Positions 55,281 to 62,685 of a DNA stretch of 64,000 nt are shown piece by piece (the stretch's first letter is position 1; each line of letters begins with the position of its first letter). A program made the translations under genes and the position numbers. The notes below the pieces were generated by a model. That model saw nothing but the letters and a program-made list of their open reading frames with translations, made no database searches and had not been told where the DNA came from. This stretch comes from Helicobacter sp. 11S03491-1 (GTDB lineage: Bacteria > Campylobacterota > Campylobacteria > Campylobacterales > Helicobacteraceae): NCBI RefSeq assembly GCF_002272835.1, contig NZ_MLAO01000006.1:1-64000 (forward strand), given 5' to 3'.

Positions 55281-55587
55281 TTTATTGACTTGCAATTTAA
55301 AATAGAATAAATTTCCAAAATGACAACTAAAATTTAATTTATTTGTCAATATATATTAAATAATACGGAGAAATAAATAAAAAAATGCGAATAGTATTGA
55401 TTTCTATCTTACTTATGGGAACTTCTTTTGTCTATGGACAATCAAATAATACTGTAGCTGCACAAAATGCAGTATTTTATAAAAATACTCATTCATCTGT
55501 ATTGAGTGATAGAGAACAAAATATAATTTTTGGCTCTAATGTTAATGTAGTATTGTTAGATAATGATGAAATGAAGCATACTCAAGG
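55281..55587 (+). repeat. Direct repeat, copy 1 (leader module of the precursor)
   Basis: These 307 bases recur at 58123-58429 with one mismatch (C55293 against G58135) and no gaps. It covers a possible TTGACT -35 box (55285-55290), a 5' leader with TGACAA/TTGTCA inverted arms (55321-55326, 55343-55348), the ribosome-binding site, and the first 68 codons. Identity ends after the second base of the glycine-68 codon. Confidence 0.95.
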
Positions 55588-55708
55588 TTTCGGCTTTTGG
55601 AGCTGGGTAAAACAAAACTCTTCTTGGTTGATTCCGGTAGGAGTTGTTAGCGGGGCAGGCTTATGTGCAGTTACTGCCGGAGTTGGCTGCCTTACATTTG
55701 CATTTTAA
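55385..55708 (+). CDS. Secreted bacteriocin-like precursor, copy 1 (39-residue core)
   Basis: A Sec signal peptide (ISILLMGTSFVYG, cleaved before QSNN) is followed by a propeptide ending LLDNDEMKHTQG (residues 57-68), which resembles double-glycine leader motifs (L..xE[LM]xxxxG). The remaining 39 residues begin FGFWSWVKQNSSWLIPVGVV. They are hydrophobic and Gly/Ala/Val-rich, have two cysteines (94 and 102), and carry one lysine and no acid. Residues 1-68 are identical to copy 2 at 58227. GGAG is 14 bases from the ATG, unusually far. The outer-membrane protein gene follows by 26 bases. Bacteriocin function is inferred. Confidence 0.75.
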   Translation: MRIVLISILLMGTSFVYGQSNNTVAAQNAVFYKNTHSSVLSDREQNIIFGSNVNVVLLDNDEMKHTQGFGFWSWVKQNSSWLIPVGVVSGAGLCAVTAGVGCLTFAF

Positions 55709-55734
55709 TATTTTTTGATCTAAAGGAGGAATTT

Positions 55735-56646
55735 ATGAAAAAATTATTAGCATTTGTGTCATTCTTGACATGTATGTTGGGGCTAGCTCAAGCTACCCCT
55801 CCTATGGAGGGAGATGTCCTTGAAAGCAATCAAGCTGTACTTGGTGTGGATATCACCGGAATGGGGATATATAGAAAAGACGGCTTAGGTGCTCCTATGC
55901 TTTATGGAAACCCGCTTGGAAATGGTCAATTTATTTCTTTGCCTACTTATTCAAAAGACAAGCTCCGATCGAATCAACTTGATGCTCTTTTGAATGTCAA
56001 TATCCGCTATGGGATTCTTGATTATCTTGAAATATTTGGAAATGCCAATGGTTATTTTCAAAGCTCAGACTCAAGATATACAGATACCCATATCAATGAG
56101 ATGAATTTTGCCGGCGCTAATATCGGAGCTATGCTTACCTTGTATAAAGGAGAGAATTTTAGAGTCGTCATTGGAGATAATTCAGATATTATCAATAATG
56201 CTATTTTTGATGACAATAGCTCGAGTGTGAATTTTTTCAAAGGGCATACTTTTATGCTTAATCTGATCCGCCGAATCACACAAGATGACAAAACCTCTTC
56301 TTTTACAGGTCAGCTTTATTATCGTCTCAACCTCACTCAAAAGCACAAAGATGTGAGCTTTAGAAATGGCGATGAAGCCGGATTCAGATATTTATGGCAA
56401 GTAGCCAAAGGCAATAAACTTGGATATTTTGGAGCCAATATAGCCCTCAGAAGTTCTGATGCAATCAATGGAGTCTATACCGGTCATAAAAATAATTTTG
56501 ATGGTATTGGCACAGGTTTTAGCACCGGCATGAAATATGATATCAATAATCACCTTGGCTATAAACTTGATTTTAATTTCATGACTTATGGCTTGGATTA
56601 TAATGCCGCTTATGCAGGGATAACCTTTGGGATTTATTTCAAATAA
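55735..56646 (+). CDS. Outer-membrane beta-barrel protein following precursor copy 1
   Basis: The ATG at 55735 has AAAGGAGG at a good distance and starts a signal peptide (MKKLLAFVSFLTCMLGLAQA). The frame is open further upstream, but that part overlaps the precursor. The mature protein (about 283 residues) is barrel-like and ends AGITFGIYFK. It is visibly related to the barrel protein at 54231-55127 in RYGI-DYLEIFG and in the NAIFDDN-SSVNFFKG region. With the C39 peptidase this makes a divergent set around 55128-55384. Secretion channel or receptor are both possible. Confidence 0.78.
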   Translation: MKKLLAFVSFLTCMLGLAQATPPMEGDVLESNQAVLGVDITGMGIYRKDGLGAPMLYGNPLGNGQFISLPTYSKDKLRSNQLDALLNVNIRYGILDYLEIFGNANGYFQSSDSRYTDTHINEMNFAGANIGAMLTLYKGENFRVVIGDNSDIINNAIFDDNSSSVNFFKGHTFMLNLIRRITQDDKTSSFTGQLYYRLNLTQKHKDVSFRNGDEAGFRYLWQVAKGNKLGYFGANIALRSSDAINGVYTGHKNNFDGIGTGFSTGMKYDINNHLGYKLDFNFMTYGLDYNAAYAGITFGIYFK

Positions 56647-56683
56647 ATCTTCATGTCAATCTTAAATAATTAATTTTTAGTTA

Positions 56684-56717
56684 AATATTTGGGTCTCATA
56701 ATCTGAGCCCAAATATT
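56684..56717. terminator. Strong stem-loop between convergent genes
   Basis: AATATTTGGG-T-CTCA pairs with TGAG-CCCAAATATT (14 bp with one bulged T, 5-base loop). It lies 38 bases after the barrel-protein stop and 11 bases beyond the end of mutY. It is probably a two-way terminator, although no clean U-run flanks it. Confidence 0.75.
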
Positions 56718-56727
56718 ACTCCGGCTT

Positions 56728-57717
56728 TTATCTCCAAAGATTATTTTTTTCAAGTAGTTTCAAGATTTTTAATGTCATGCCACTTATAGGAAGTGTTTGT
56801 ATTTCCTCAGAAGTAAAAAACTCAATCCCCTCTTCAAGATGGCGTATCTCGCACACCCAATAAACTTCCAATCTCAAACGATAATGCGTATAAGAATGTC
56901 TTAAACTCCCAATCAAAGGAAGATCAATCAACCCCGTTTCAAGAATTTTAGGAAAATTATACAACCCCTTATAGGAAGAAAGCTTGCTTTTGAGGAGTCC
57001 GATTTTGTCATCACAAATACACACCCCCAGATTTAAAGTCATGCTTTCATAGATTATTTTAGACTTTTGAGTATATTCCGGCGGATTATCTTTGCCCTGA
57101 CACCACTTCTCCAAAGGACATAGCACACATTTTGGAGATAAAGGCGTGCAGAGGGTTGCCCCAATATCCAGAAGAGCTTGATTATGATTGAAACTATCTT
57201 GAAAGTTGAGTATTTCTTGGGCATATGTTTGGAGTTCATTCATGCTTGGATCTTTGAGGGCAAAGAATCTCAAAAGCAAGCGTTTGATATTCCCATCCAC
57301 AAACCCTACTGCCCTGCCAAAACCAAAGCATGCAATCGCCCTAGCCGTATAATTCCCTATGCCGGGTAATTTCATGAGTTCTTTAGGATCGCCGGGGAGA
57401 TATTTTTGGCAGATTTTGGCACTCTTTAGCATATTGCGTGCTCGTGAATAATACCCAAGCCCTCGCCACAAATACAAAACCTCTTCTTCTGCTGCCAAGC
57501 TCAAAGTTTCAAGAGTGGGGAAGGCTTTCAAAAAAGGTTCGTAATATTTTGATAAAACCGTAGCCACTTGTGTTTGCTGGAGCATAATTTCACTAACATA
57601 GACTCCATAAGGGGCATTTTCTCCTTTGAGATTGCGCCAAGGCAACTCTTTGCGCCCATACAGATGATACCATTGCAAAATCTCTGCGTGCATAGCATTC
57701 AAAACCTTTGCTTCCAT
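56728..57717 (-). CDS. mutY: A/G-specific adenine glycosylase MutY
   Basis: MutY removes adenine mispaired with 8-oxoguanine. The catalytic Glu is in VSEIMLQQTQVATV, the helix-hairpin-helix LMKLPGIGNYTARAIACFG, and the catalytic Asp in GFVDGNIKRLL. The [4Fe-4S] cysteines are CX6CX2CX5C in CTPLSPKCVLCPLEKWC. The 329-residue protein includes a C-terminal NUDIX-like 8-oxoG recognition domain. ATG 57717 was chosen over the adjacent TTG. It lies between the two precursor copies and is probably a bystander. Confidence 0.95.
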   Translation of the reverse strand: MEAKVLNAMHAEILQWYHLYGRKELPWRNLKGENAPYGVYVSEIMLQQTQVATVLSKYYEPFLKAFPTLETLSLAAEEEVLYLWRGLGYYSRARNMLKSAKICQKYLPGDPKELMKLPGIGNYTARAIACFGFGRAVGFVDGNIKRLLLRFFALKDPSMNELQTYAQEILNFQDSFNHNQALLDIGATLCTPLSPKCVLCPLEKWCQGKDNPPEYTQKSKIIYESMTLNLGVCICDDKIGLLKSKLSSYKGLYNFPKILETGLIDLPLIGSLRHSYTHYRLRLEVYWVCEIRHLEEGIEFFTSEEIQTLPISGMTLKILKLLEKNNLWR

Positions 57718-57720
57718 CAA

Positions 57721-58226
57721 TAAGCTCTCCTGTTTATAAGCTTATTATACCTCTAAAATCGCTAGCTTGACCCATAGATAATAACTCATTCATGGCACAA
57801 GTCTAACAAACAATGGATAAAATATCAATTGTAATCCGAATATGTATAGTGTTTTCTGAATTTTTAAAAGGAGTTGTCATCTCTGCTTTGCTTATAATGC
57901 CTATGCAAGTATATTTTATTATTTTTATTACAAAATTTTATTATTAAGGATTTTTATCTACTTTATAAAATTTTTATTTAATATTATTTCTATTTATTAT
58001 CATAATAAATTTTATTTATTGATATTTATATGACAAAAATATATAAAATATTTATTATCAAAATAATAAAAATGTTTCATATAGTAATAAATAATAATAC
58101 TTCTCATAATAATTTTTCATTCTTTATTGACTTGGAATTTAAAATAGAATAAATTTCCAAAATGACAACTAAAATTTAATTTATTTGTCAATATATATTA
58201 AATAATACGGAGAAATAAATAAAAAA
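57721..58226. other. Very AT-rich upstream region of precursor copy 2
   Basis: From about 57890 to 58120 the sequence is almost wholly A and T. From 58123 it becomes the repeated module. The shared 20-base box lies at 58068-58087. No gene is evident. The composition contrasts with the flanking mutY and suggests a hot spot for exchange or a regulatory region. Confidence 0.5.
58068..58087 (+). promoter_or_regulatory. Shared 20-base box upstream of precursor copy 2
   Basis: This is identical to 55227-55246 (see there). It stands 55 bases before the repeat module at 58123, against 54 bases in copy 1. Confidence 0.4.
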
Positions 58227-58429
58227 ATGCGAATAGTATTGATTTCTATCTTACTTATGGGAACTTCTTTTGTCTATGGACAATCAAATAATACTGTAGC
58301 TGCACAAAATGCAGTATTTTATAAAAATACTCATTCATCTGTATTGAGTGATAGAGAACAAAATATAATTTTTGGCTCTAATGTTAATGTAGTATTGTTA
58401 GATAATGATGAAATGAAGCATACTCAAGG
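58123..58429 (+). repeat. Direct repeat, copy 2 (leader module of the precursor)
   Basis: This is the second copy of the 307-base module, offset by 2842 bases from copy 1. The non-coding leader and all third-codon positions are identical, so duplication or gene conversion is recent. Confidence 0.95.
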
Positions 58430-58565
58430 AGAGTTTTGGCCATTATTGATCAATATTGGAATTGGATTAGCCATATCTGGAATTTCTTGGCTGAATGCTC
58501 CAGGACCAAATGATCATATCTATACAGAGGCAAACCACCATTTTATTGGTAATTTTGTAGATTAA
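58227..58565 (+). CDS. Secreted bacteriocin-like precursor, copy 2 (44-residue core)
   Basis: The first 68 residues are identical to copy 1: signal peptide, propeptide and the DEMKHTQG end. The core begins EFWPLLINIGIGLAISGISW and continues with a polar, His- and Asp-containing tail (NAPGPNDHIYTEANHHF). There are no cysteines, unlike copy 1. Both cores have Phe-Trp within the first four residues and a small-residue hydrophobic segment, as in class II bacteriocins. A putative immunity gene starts 13 bases after the stop. Activity and target are not known. Confidence 0.75.
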   Translation: MRIVLISILLMGTSFVYGQSNNTVAAQNAVFYKNTHSSVLSDREQNIIFGSNVNVVLLDNDEMKHTQGEFWPLLINIGIGLAISGISWLNAPGPNDHIYTEANHHFIGNFVD

Positions 58566-58578
58566 AATAAGGATTTTA

Positions 58579-58887
58579 ATGGAAAAATTTTTATGGTTGA
58601 GTCTATTTGGGATGGGATCACTCTGTCTTTTGTATCTGTGGTGCAACACCAAATACCTCAAACCCTATGAAAAATACTTAGCAATTATAGGAGGGATAAT
58701 TATCCTTCCTATGCCATTTGTGGATATTTGGGCGATGGTACTTGTGTCCTTTTATGTTATATTCTCAATTTTTACTTCTTATAAAATTATCAAAATCAAA
58801 AACGAATCCAAAGATTTTCTAGTATTTATAGGGTTAATAGCTTTGTTGGCACTTTTTAATCTCATTTATTTCATTTACATGAAATAA
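58579..58887 (+). CDS. Small membrane protein, candidate immunity protein
   Basis: The 102-residue product has three or four membrane helices (LWLSLFGMGSLCLLYLW, LAIIGGIIILPMPFVDIWAM, FLVFIGLIALLALFNLIYFI) and a Lys-rich loop (IIKIKNESKD). AAGGA lies five bases before the ATG, and the gene follows precursor copy 2 by 13 bases. This is the size, topology and position of immunity proteins of membrane-active bacteriocins. No family is recognised. The stop codon lies inside the terminator stem at 58858-58895. Confidence 0.65.
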   Translation: MEKFLWLSLFGMGSLCLLYLWCNTKYLKPYEKYLAIIGGIIILPMPFVDIWAMVLVSFYVIFSIFTSYKIIKIKNESKDFLVFIGLIALLALFNLIYFIYMK

Positions 58888-58895
58888 ATGAGATT
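58858..58895 (+). terminator. Rho-independent terminator overlapping the candidate immunity gene end
   Basis: A perfect 16-base stem (AATCTCATTTATTTCA with its complement) has a 6-base loop and is followed by TTAGTTCTTTC. The TAA stop of the membrane-protein gene (58885-58887) lies in the right arm. Confidence 0.8.
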
Positions 58896-58980
58896 TTAGT
58901 TCTTTCAAATGACTCTACCAAGTTGCCTATACCCAATACCAAACCTCAAATTAATAATCCAAATCAAATCTAAATTTTAC

Positions 58981-59778
58981 TTAAAAAATATAAGAAAGAA
59001 ATACATAAAATCTCTGATAATCAACATTCCAAATATCCCTACCACGCTCTTTGGTAATGCTATTAGCTTCTAGCCCTTGATCAATGGCACGTTGATCGAA
59101 TTTTGTTTGATTTTTTCGATTAGTAAGTTCGCCTCTTACATAACGCACGCCAATATTGACAACATTGCTAATCTTATAACCTAACCCGCCTCCATAAATC
59201 AACCCATCATAGGTTGTTTGCACACTTGGGTGATCCCCTGCTCCTGTAGAAGGGTAGGTATCTTTCATAAATAACCATGTATAGCCTACAAGCCCGTTAA
59301 TATAAAATCCCTTATACTCAAGCCCCAGCATAAAAGGAAGTTGGACTCCAACTCCTATCAATCCTTGTGTTTCTTTTGTCTCAAGAGCGGGATTATCGCT
59401 TAAGATATTAGACTTGCCCCGAACTGTCAAATAAATAGGGACACTCACTTCTGTCCCTGCCATCAAACTCATCCCACCAAAAAGAGACTCAATACTACGA
59501 ATATAAGTGCTATACCCCAAATCTACAGATACATATTGGGATTTTCCAAGCATTGTATAAGAACTGCCTACGCTGCCTTCATTAAACAAATACCATCTTC
59601 TCACAGAACCTGTGCCTTTTGTCCCACTCACAATAGAGCCTCGCGTGAATTGATTGAGAACCATGTTCCGTTTGGTTTGGATTGTTTTGACAGGAGAGGT
59701 TGATTTTTTTTGAGTTGCTCCATAAACATTACCTAGAAGCAAACTTATTCCTACAAAGAAAAACATTATCTTTTTCAT
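58981..59778 (-). CDS. Outer-membrane beta-barrel protein
   Basis: A signal peptide (MKKIMFFFVGISLLLGNVYG) is followed by a Thr/Lys/Ser-rich segment and barrel strands (YLTVRGKSNIL, GLEYKGFYINGLVGYTWLF, YGGGLGYKISNVVNIGVRYV), ending RFYVFLSYIF with terminal Phe as outer-membrane barrels do. At 265 residues it resembles small Helicobacter outer-membrane proteins of the opacity type. I see no clear similarity to the two barrel proteins of the peptide cluster. Whether it belongs to that cluster is open. It is divergent from addA. Confidence 0.75.
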   Translation of the reverse strand: MKKIMFFFVGISLLLGNVYGATQKKSTSPVKTIQTKRNMVLNQFTRGSIVSGTKGTGSVRRWYLFNEGSVGSSYTMLGKSQYVSVDLGYSTYIRSIESLFGGMSLMAGTEVSVPIYLTVRGKSNILSDNPALETKETQGLIGVGVQLPFMLGLEYKGFYINGLVGYTWLFMKDTYPSTGAGDHPSVQTTYDGLIYGGGLGYKISNVVNIGVRYVRGELTNRKNQTKFDQRAIDQGLEANSITKERGRDIWNVDYQRFYVFLSYIF

Positions 59779-59924
59779 TCTTATATTCCTTTCATCTCAT
59801 GTATATTATTTTACAATGAAAACAATTTTAATTTCTTTGGATACCTTTGAATTTAAAAATCGACAATATTTCTGATATATTTAGATTTTTAGTTTTTATT
59901 TGACAAAAAGGAGTGTATCTTAAA

Positions 59925-62669
59925 ATGGATTCCAAACAATGGCTTGCTTTAAAAGCATCTGCGGGGAGTGGAAAAACCTTTGCGCTTGCGATGAGATATA
60001 TTGGCTTACTTTTTAATGGAGCAAACCCTAATGAAATCCTTACGCTAACTTTTACCAAAAAAGCAGCTTTTGAAATGAACAAACGTATTTCAGACAATCT
60101 TATCGCCCTCAAAACCAACAAAAATGCTCAACCCCTAATTGAAGAACTCCAAAATTACGGGATTGATCCACAAGATATTCAAAAAAATATCCACCATATT
60201 TATGAAAAATTTTTATACGCAAATACAAAAATCATGACAATTGATGCCTTTTTAAACTTCATCCTCAAAAAGTTTTGCTGGTATGTGGGCATAAGCCATC
60301 AATACAAAATTGAATTTGAAGATAAAGACAAAATTTATCAAGATTTTCTTCTTTCTCTCACACAAAAAGACAATCAAGAATTTTTAGATTTTTGTATATT
60401 TCAAAATATGAGTCCAAACTCTTTGCTTGATCTTGTGTTTTATCTTGATTTAGAATACTTTCAATTTGATAAATATCTCCCCCCTGTCAGCTCTTTGCAG
60501 ACGATAGATATTAGAAAAGATATTAAAAGTATTTTAGAACTTGCTCAAAATATCAAAATGATTGTTTCTCAATGTGAAAATGCCTCTTCCAGGGCAAAAG
60601 ATGCTATCAAAACAGACAATATCAAAATCCTTACAGACAATCTCAAATGGCTTGAAGAAGGGAGTGAATACTTTTATTTCAAAAAATTGCATTTACAACA
60701 TTTAGAACCCAAATTTCAAGAACTCAGAGATGCCCTTAAAAAATATTATGATTACTCTGAGTATTTAGCGCTTCATAAAATCTCTCATTTTTTAAAACTT
60801 TATGAAAAAAGCCGGCGAATAAATTTTAATAACACCTTAAGTTTTGGCGCTATCACGCTGAAAGCTTATGAATTATTACAAAATCATTTTGATAGCGATT
60901 TTTTTTATTTTAGGCTTGATGATAAGATTACCCATATTCTTATTGATGAGTTTCAAGACACCAGCATGGTGCAATACAAAATCCTCAAGCCATTAATTGA
61001 TGAGATTTATTCCGGGGAAGGGCGTTTTGGAGAAAGAAGTATCTTTTTTGTAGGGGATACAAAACAGAGTATTTATCGATTTCGAGGGAGTAATAGCGAA
61101 CTTTTTGATCATGCCTCCAAAAATATCCATCAAAAAAATCTTCCCTATAATTATCGCAGTTCTGAAAATGTTATTGCTTATGTCAATGATATTTTCAGAA
61201 CTAAAATTGCAGATTATATCCCTCAAAAGGTCTCTCCAAACAAAAACAACTCTTTTAAAGGTTATGTCAAAATATGTCAAAATGATGAAAATATTTATGA
61301 AAATATTTGGCAAAATCTCAATGCCCTACTCTCTTTGGGCATTGCCTTAAGGGAGATTACTATTTTATGTTTTGGCAATGATGATGTCCTCGATATCAGA
61401 GATTATCTATGGGCGCAAAACTCCGATCTCCAAATTATTACTGAAACCAACACCAAGCTTGCTCATCAAAGCGAAGCCAAAATTATTCTCCATGCCATTG
61501 CATTCTCAAAAACAAAATTAGAATTCCATAAAAAATGCGCCTATAAACTTGCAGGACTTAACTATCATGCAACCTTACAAATGCCCCTAAAAAAACCTTC
61601 GCAATCACTTCAAGCATTTATTTTAGAAATTATGGAAACCTTTAATCTTTATGGCAAAGCAGCTCAAAAAATGCTTGAAATAGCTTGTGATTATGATAGT
61701 CCGGATGAATTCCAAGATAGCATCCATCGTCTTGAAATTGGATTTGCTCCTGAGAGTAAAAAAGGCTTACAAATAATGACTATCCACAAATCTAAAGGAC
61801 TTGAATTTGAATATGTAATTCTTTGTGATCGTCTCAAAGCTCCAAGACCCGATACCGGCAAACTCATCTTTGATTATGAAGGCATAGATCTCAAAACAAT
61901 CTTTTACAAACAAAAACAAAGAGAGAGAATTGATTTTGAGTATAAAAAAGCTTGCCAAAAAGAAAAACAACTCAGCGAAAAAGAAAAAATGAATGTTTTA
62001 TACGTTGCTTTTACAAGGGCAAAACAAGGGCTTATTGTTATTCCAAAAGAAAAGGAAAGCTCTTTTGAATCACTTGAACTCACCCCGCTTATTATGGGCA
62101 ACCCTCATCCTTCACCATCGCAAAATTCCAAAGAATCTCACCCCACTCCCTTGGTCATAGAACAAAAGAATTTCGGCAGGCAAAAGGGCTTTGTGAAACA
62201 AGAAGATAATTTCCAATCTTCTGCTTCTGCGAATATAATATTTGGGGAAGCTTTGCATAAGGGGCTTGAATATAGGATTGGATATGGAATAAAAGAAGAA
62301 ATTATTGGGCATATTCTCAATAATCAATTTGGATTTTTTCTTTCTCAAAAAAGTATTGAAGATATTTTGAATCTCATAGACAAACTCAAAAAAAATGAAA
62401 TGTTTAAATCAATTATCAGCCAAGCTTGGATAAAATCGGAAGTTTCTTATCTAAACAAAAATACCCTCAATCGCATAGATGCAATGATTTTAGATAAAAA
62501 CAATCAGGTTATTATCCTAGATTATAAAAGTGGTATTAAAAATCAAAATAAACATATTGGGCAAGTAAAGAAATATTTAGAATTTTCCAAAGGTCAATTC
62601 CAAAATCAATCTGTAAAAGCATATGTTTTGTATGTGCGCGAAAAAATAGAATTCACACCTGTAATATAA
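59925..62669 (+). CDS. addA: AddA-like RecB-type helicase-nuclease subunit
   Basis: AddAB processes double-strand breaks for recombination. UvrD-type motifs are [18 protein letters not shown] (Walker A), [49 protein letters not shown] and [11 protein letters not shown]. The C-terminal nuclease has [23 protein letters not shown], with the D...DYK motif. The 914-residue product starts at ATG 59925 ([17 protein letters not shown]). An in-frame GTG at 59913 is adjacent to the GGAG and therefore unlikely. The partner addB is not in the window. nhaA follows, as in H. pylori (HP1553/HP1552). Confidence 0.92.
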   Translation: MDSKQWLALKASAGSGKTFALAMRYIGLLFNGANPNEILTLTFTKKAAFEMNKRISDNLIALKTNKNAQPLIEELQNYGIDPQDIQKNIHHIYEKFLYANTKIMTIDAFLNFILKKFCWYVGISHQYKIEFEDKDKIYQDFLLSLTQKDNQEFLDFCIFQNMSPNSLLDLVFYLDLEYFQFDKYLPPVSSLQTIDIRKDIKSILELAQNIKMIVSQCENASSRAKDAIKTDNIKILTDNLKWLEEGSEYFYFKKLHLQHLEPKFQELRDALKKYYDYSEYLALHKISHFLKLYEKSRRINFNNTLSFGAITLKAYELLQNHFDSDFFYFRLDDKITHILIDEFQDTSMVQYKILKPLIDEIYSGEGRFGERSIFFVGDTKQSIYRFRGSNSELFDHASKNIHQKNLPYNYRSSENVIAYVNDIFRTKIADYIPQKVSPNKNNSFKGYVKICQNDENIYENIWQNLNALLSLGIALREITILCFGNDDVLDIRDYLWAQNSDLQIITETNTKLAHQSEAKIILHAIAFSKTKLEFHKKCAYKLAGLNYHATLQMPLKKPSQSLQAFILEIMETFNLYGKAAQKMLEIACDYDSPDEFQDSIHRLEIGFAPESKKGLQIMTIHKSKGLEFEYVILCDRLKAPRPDTGKLIFDYEGIDLKTIFYKQKQRERIDFEYKKACQKEKQLSEKEKMNVLYVAFTRAKQGLIVIPKEKESSFESLELTPLIMGNPHPSPSQNSKESHPTPLVIEQKNFGRQKGFVKQEDNFQSSASANIIFGEALHKGLEYRIGYGIKEEIIGHILNNQFGFFLSQKSIEDILNLIDKLKKNEMFKSIISQAWIKSEVSYLNKNTLNRIDAMILDKNNQVIILDYKSGIKNQNKHIGQVKKYLEFSKGQFQNQSVKAYVLYVREKIEFTPVI

Positions 62670-62685
62670 TTTTAAGGAACTCCAT

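Noticed and set aside
57840-58050. Short open frame after an AAAAGGAG in the AT-rich gap, considered as a small peptide gene
   Set aside because: It would need a TTG or ATC start and encodes only Tyr/Phe/Ile/Asn-rich sequence dictated by A/T content.
55281-58429. The 307-bp direct repeats considered as an insertion sequence or transposon
   Set aside because: No transposase, no terminal inverted repeats and no target-site duplication; the repeat boundary coincides with a coding module.
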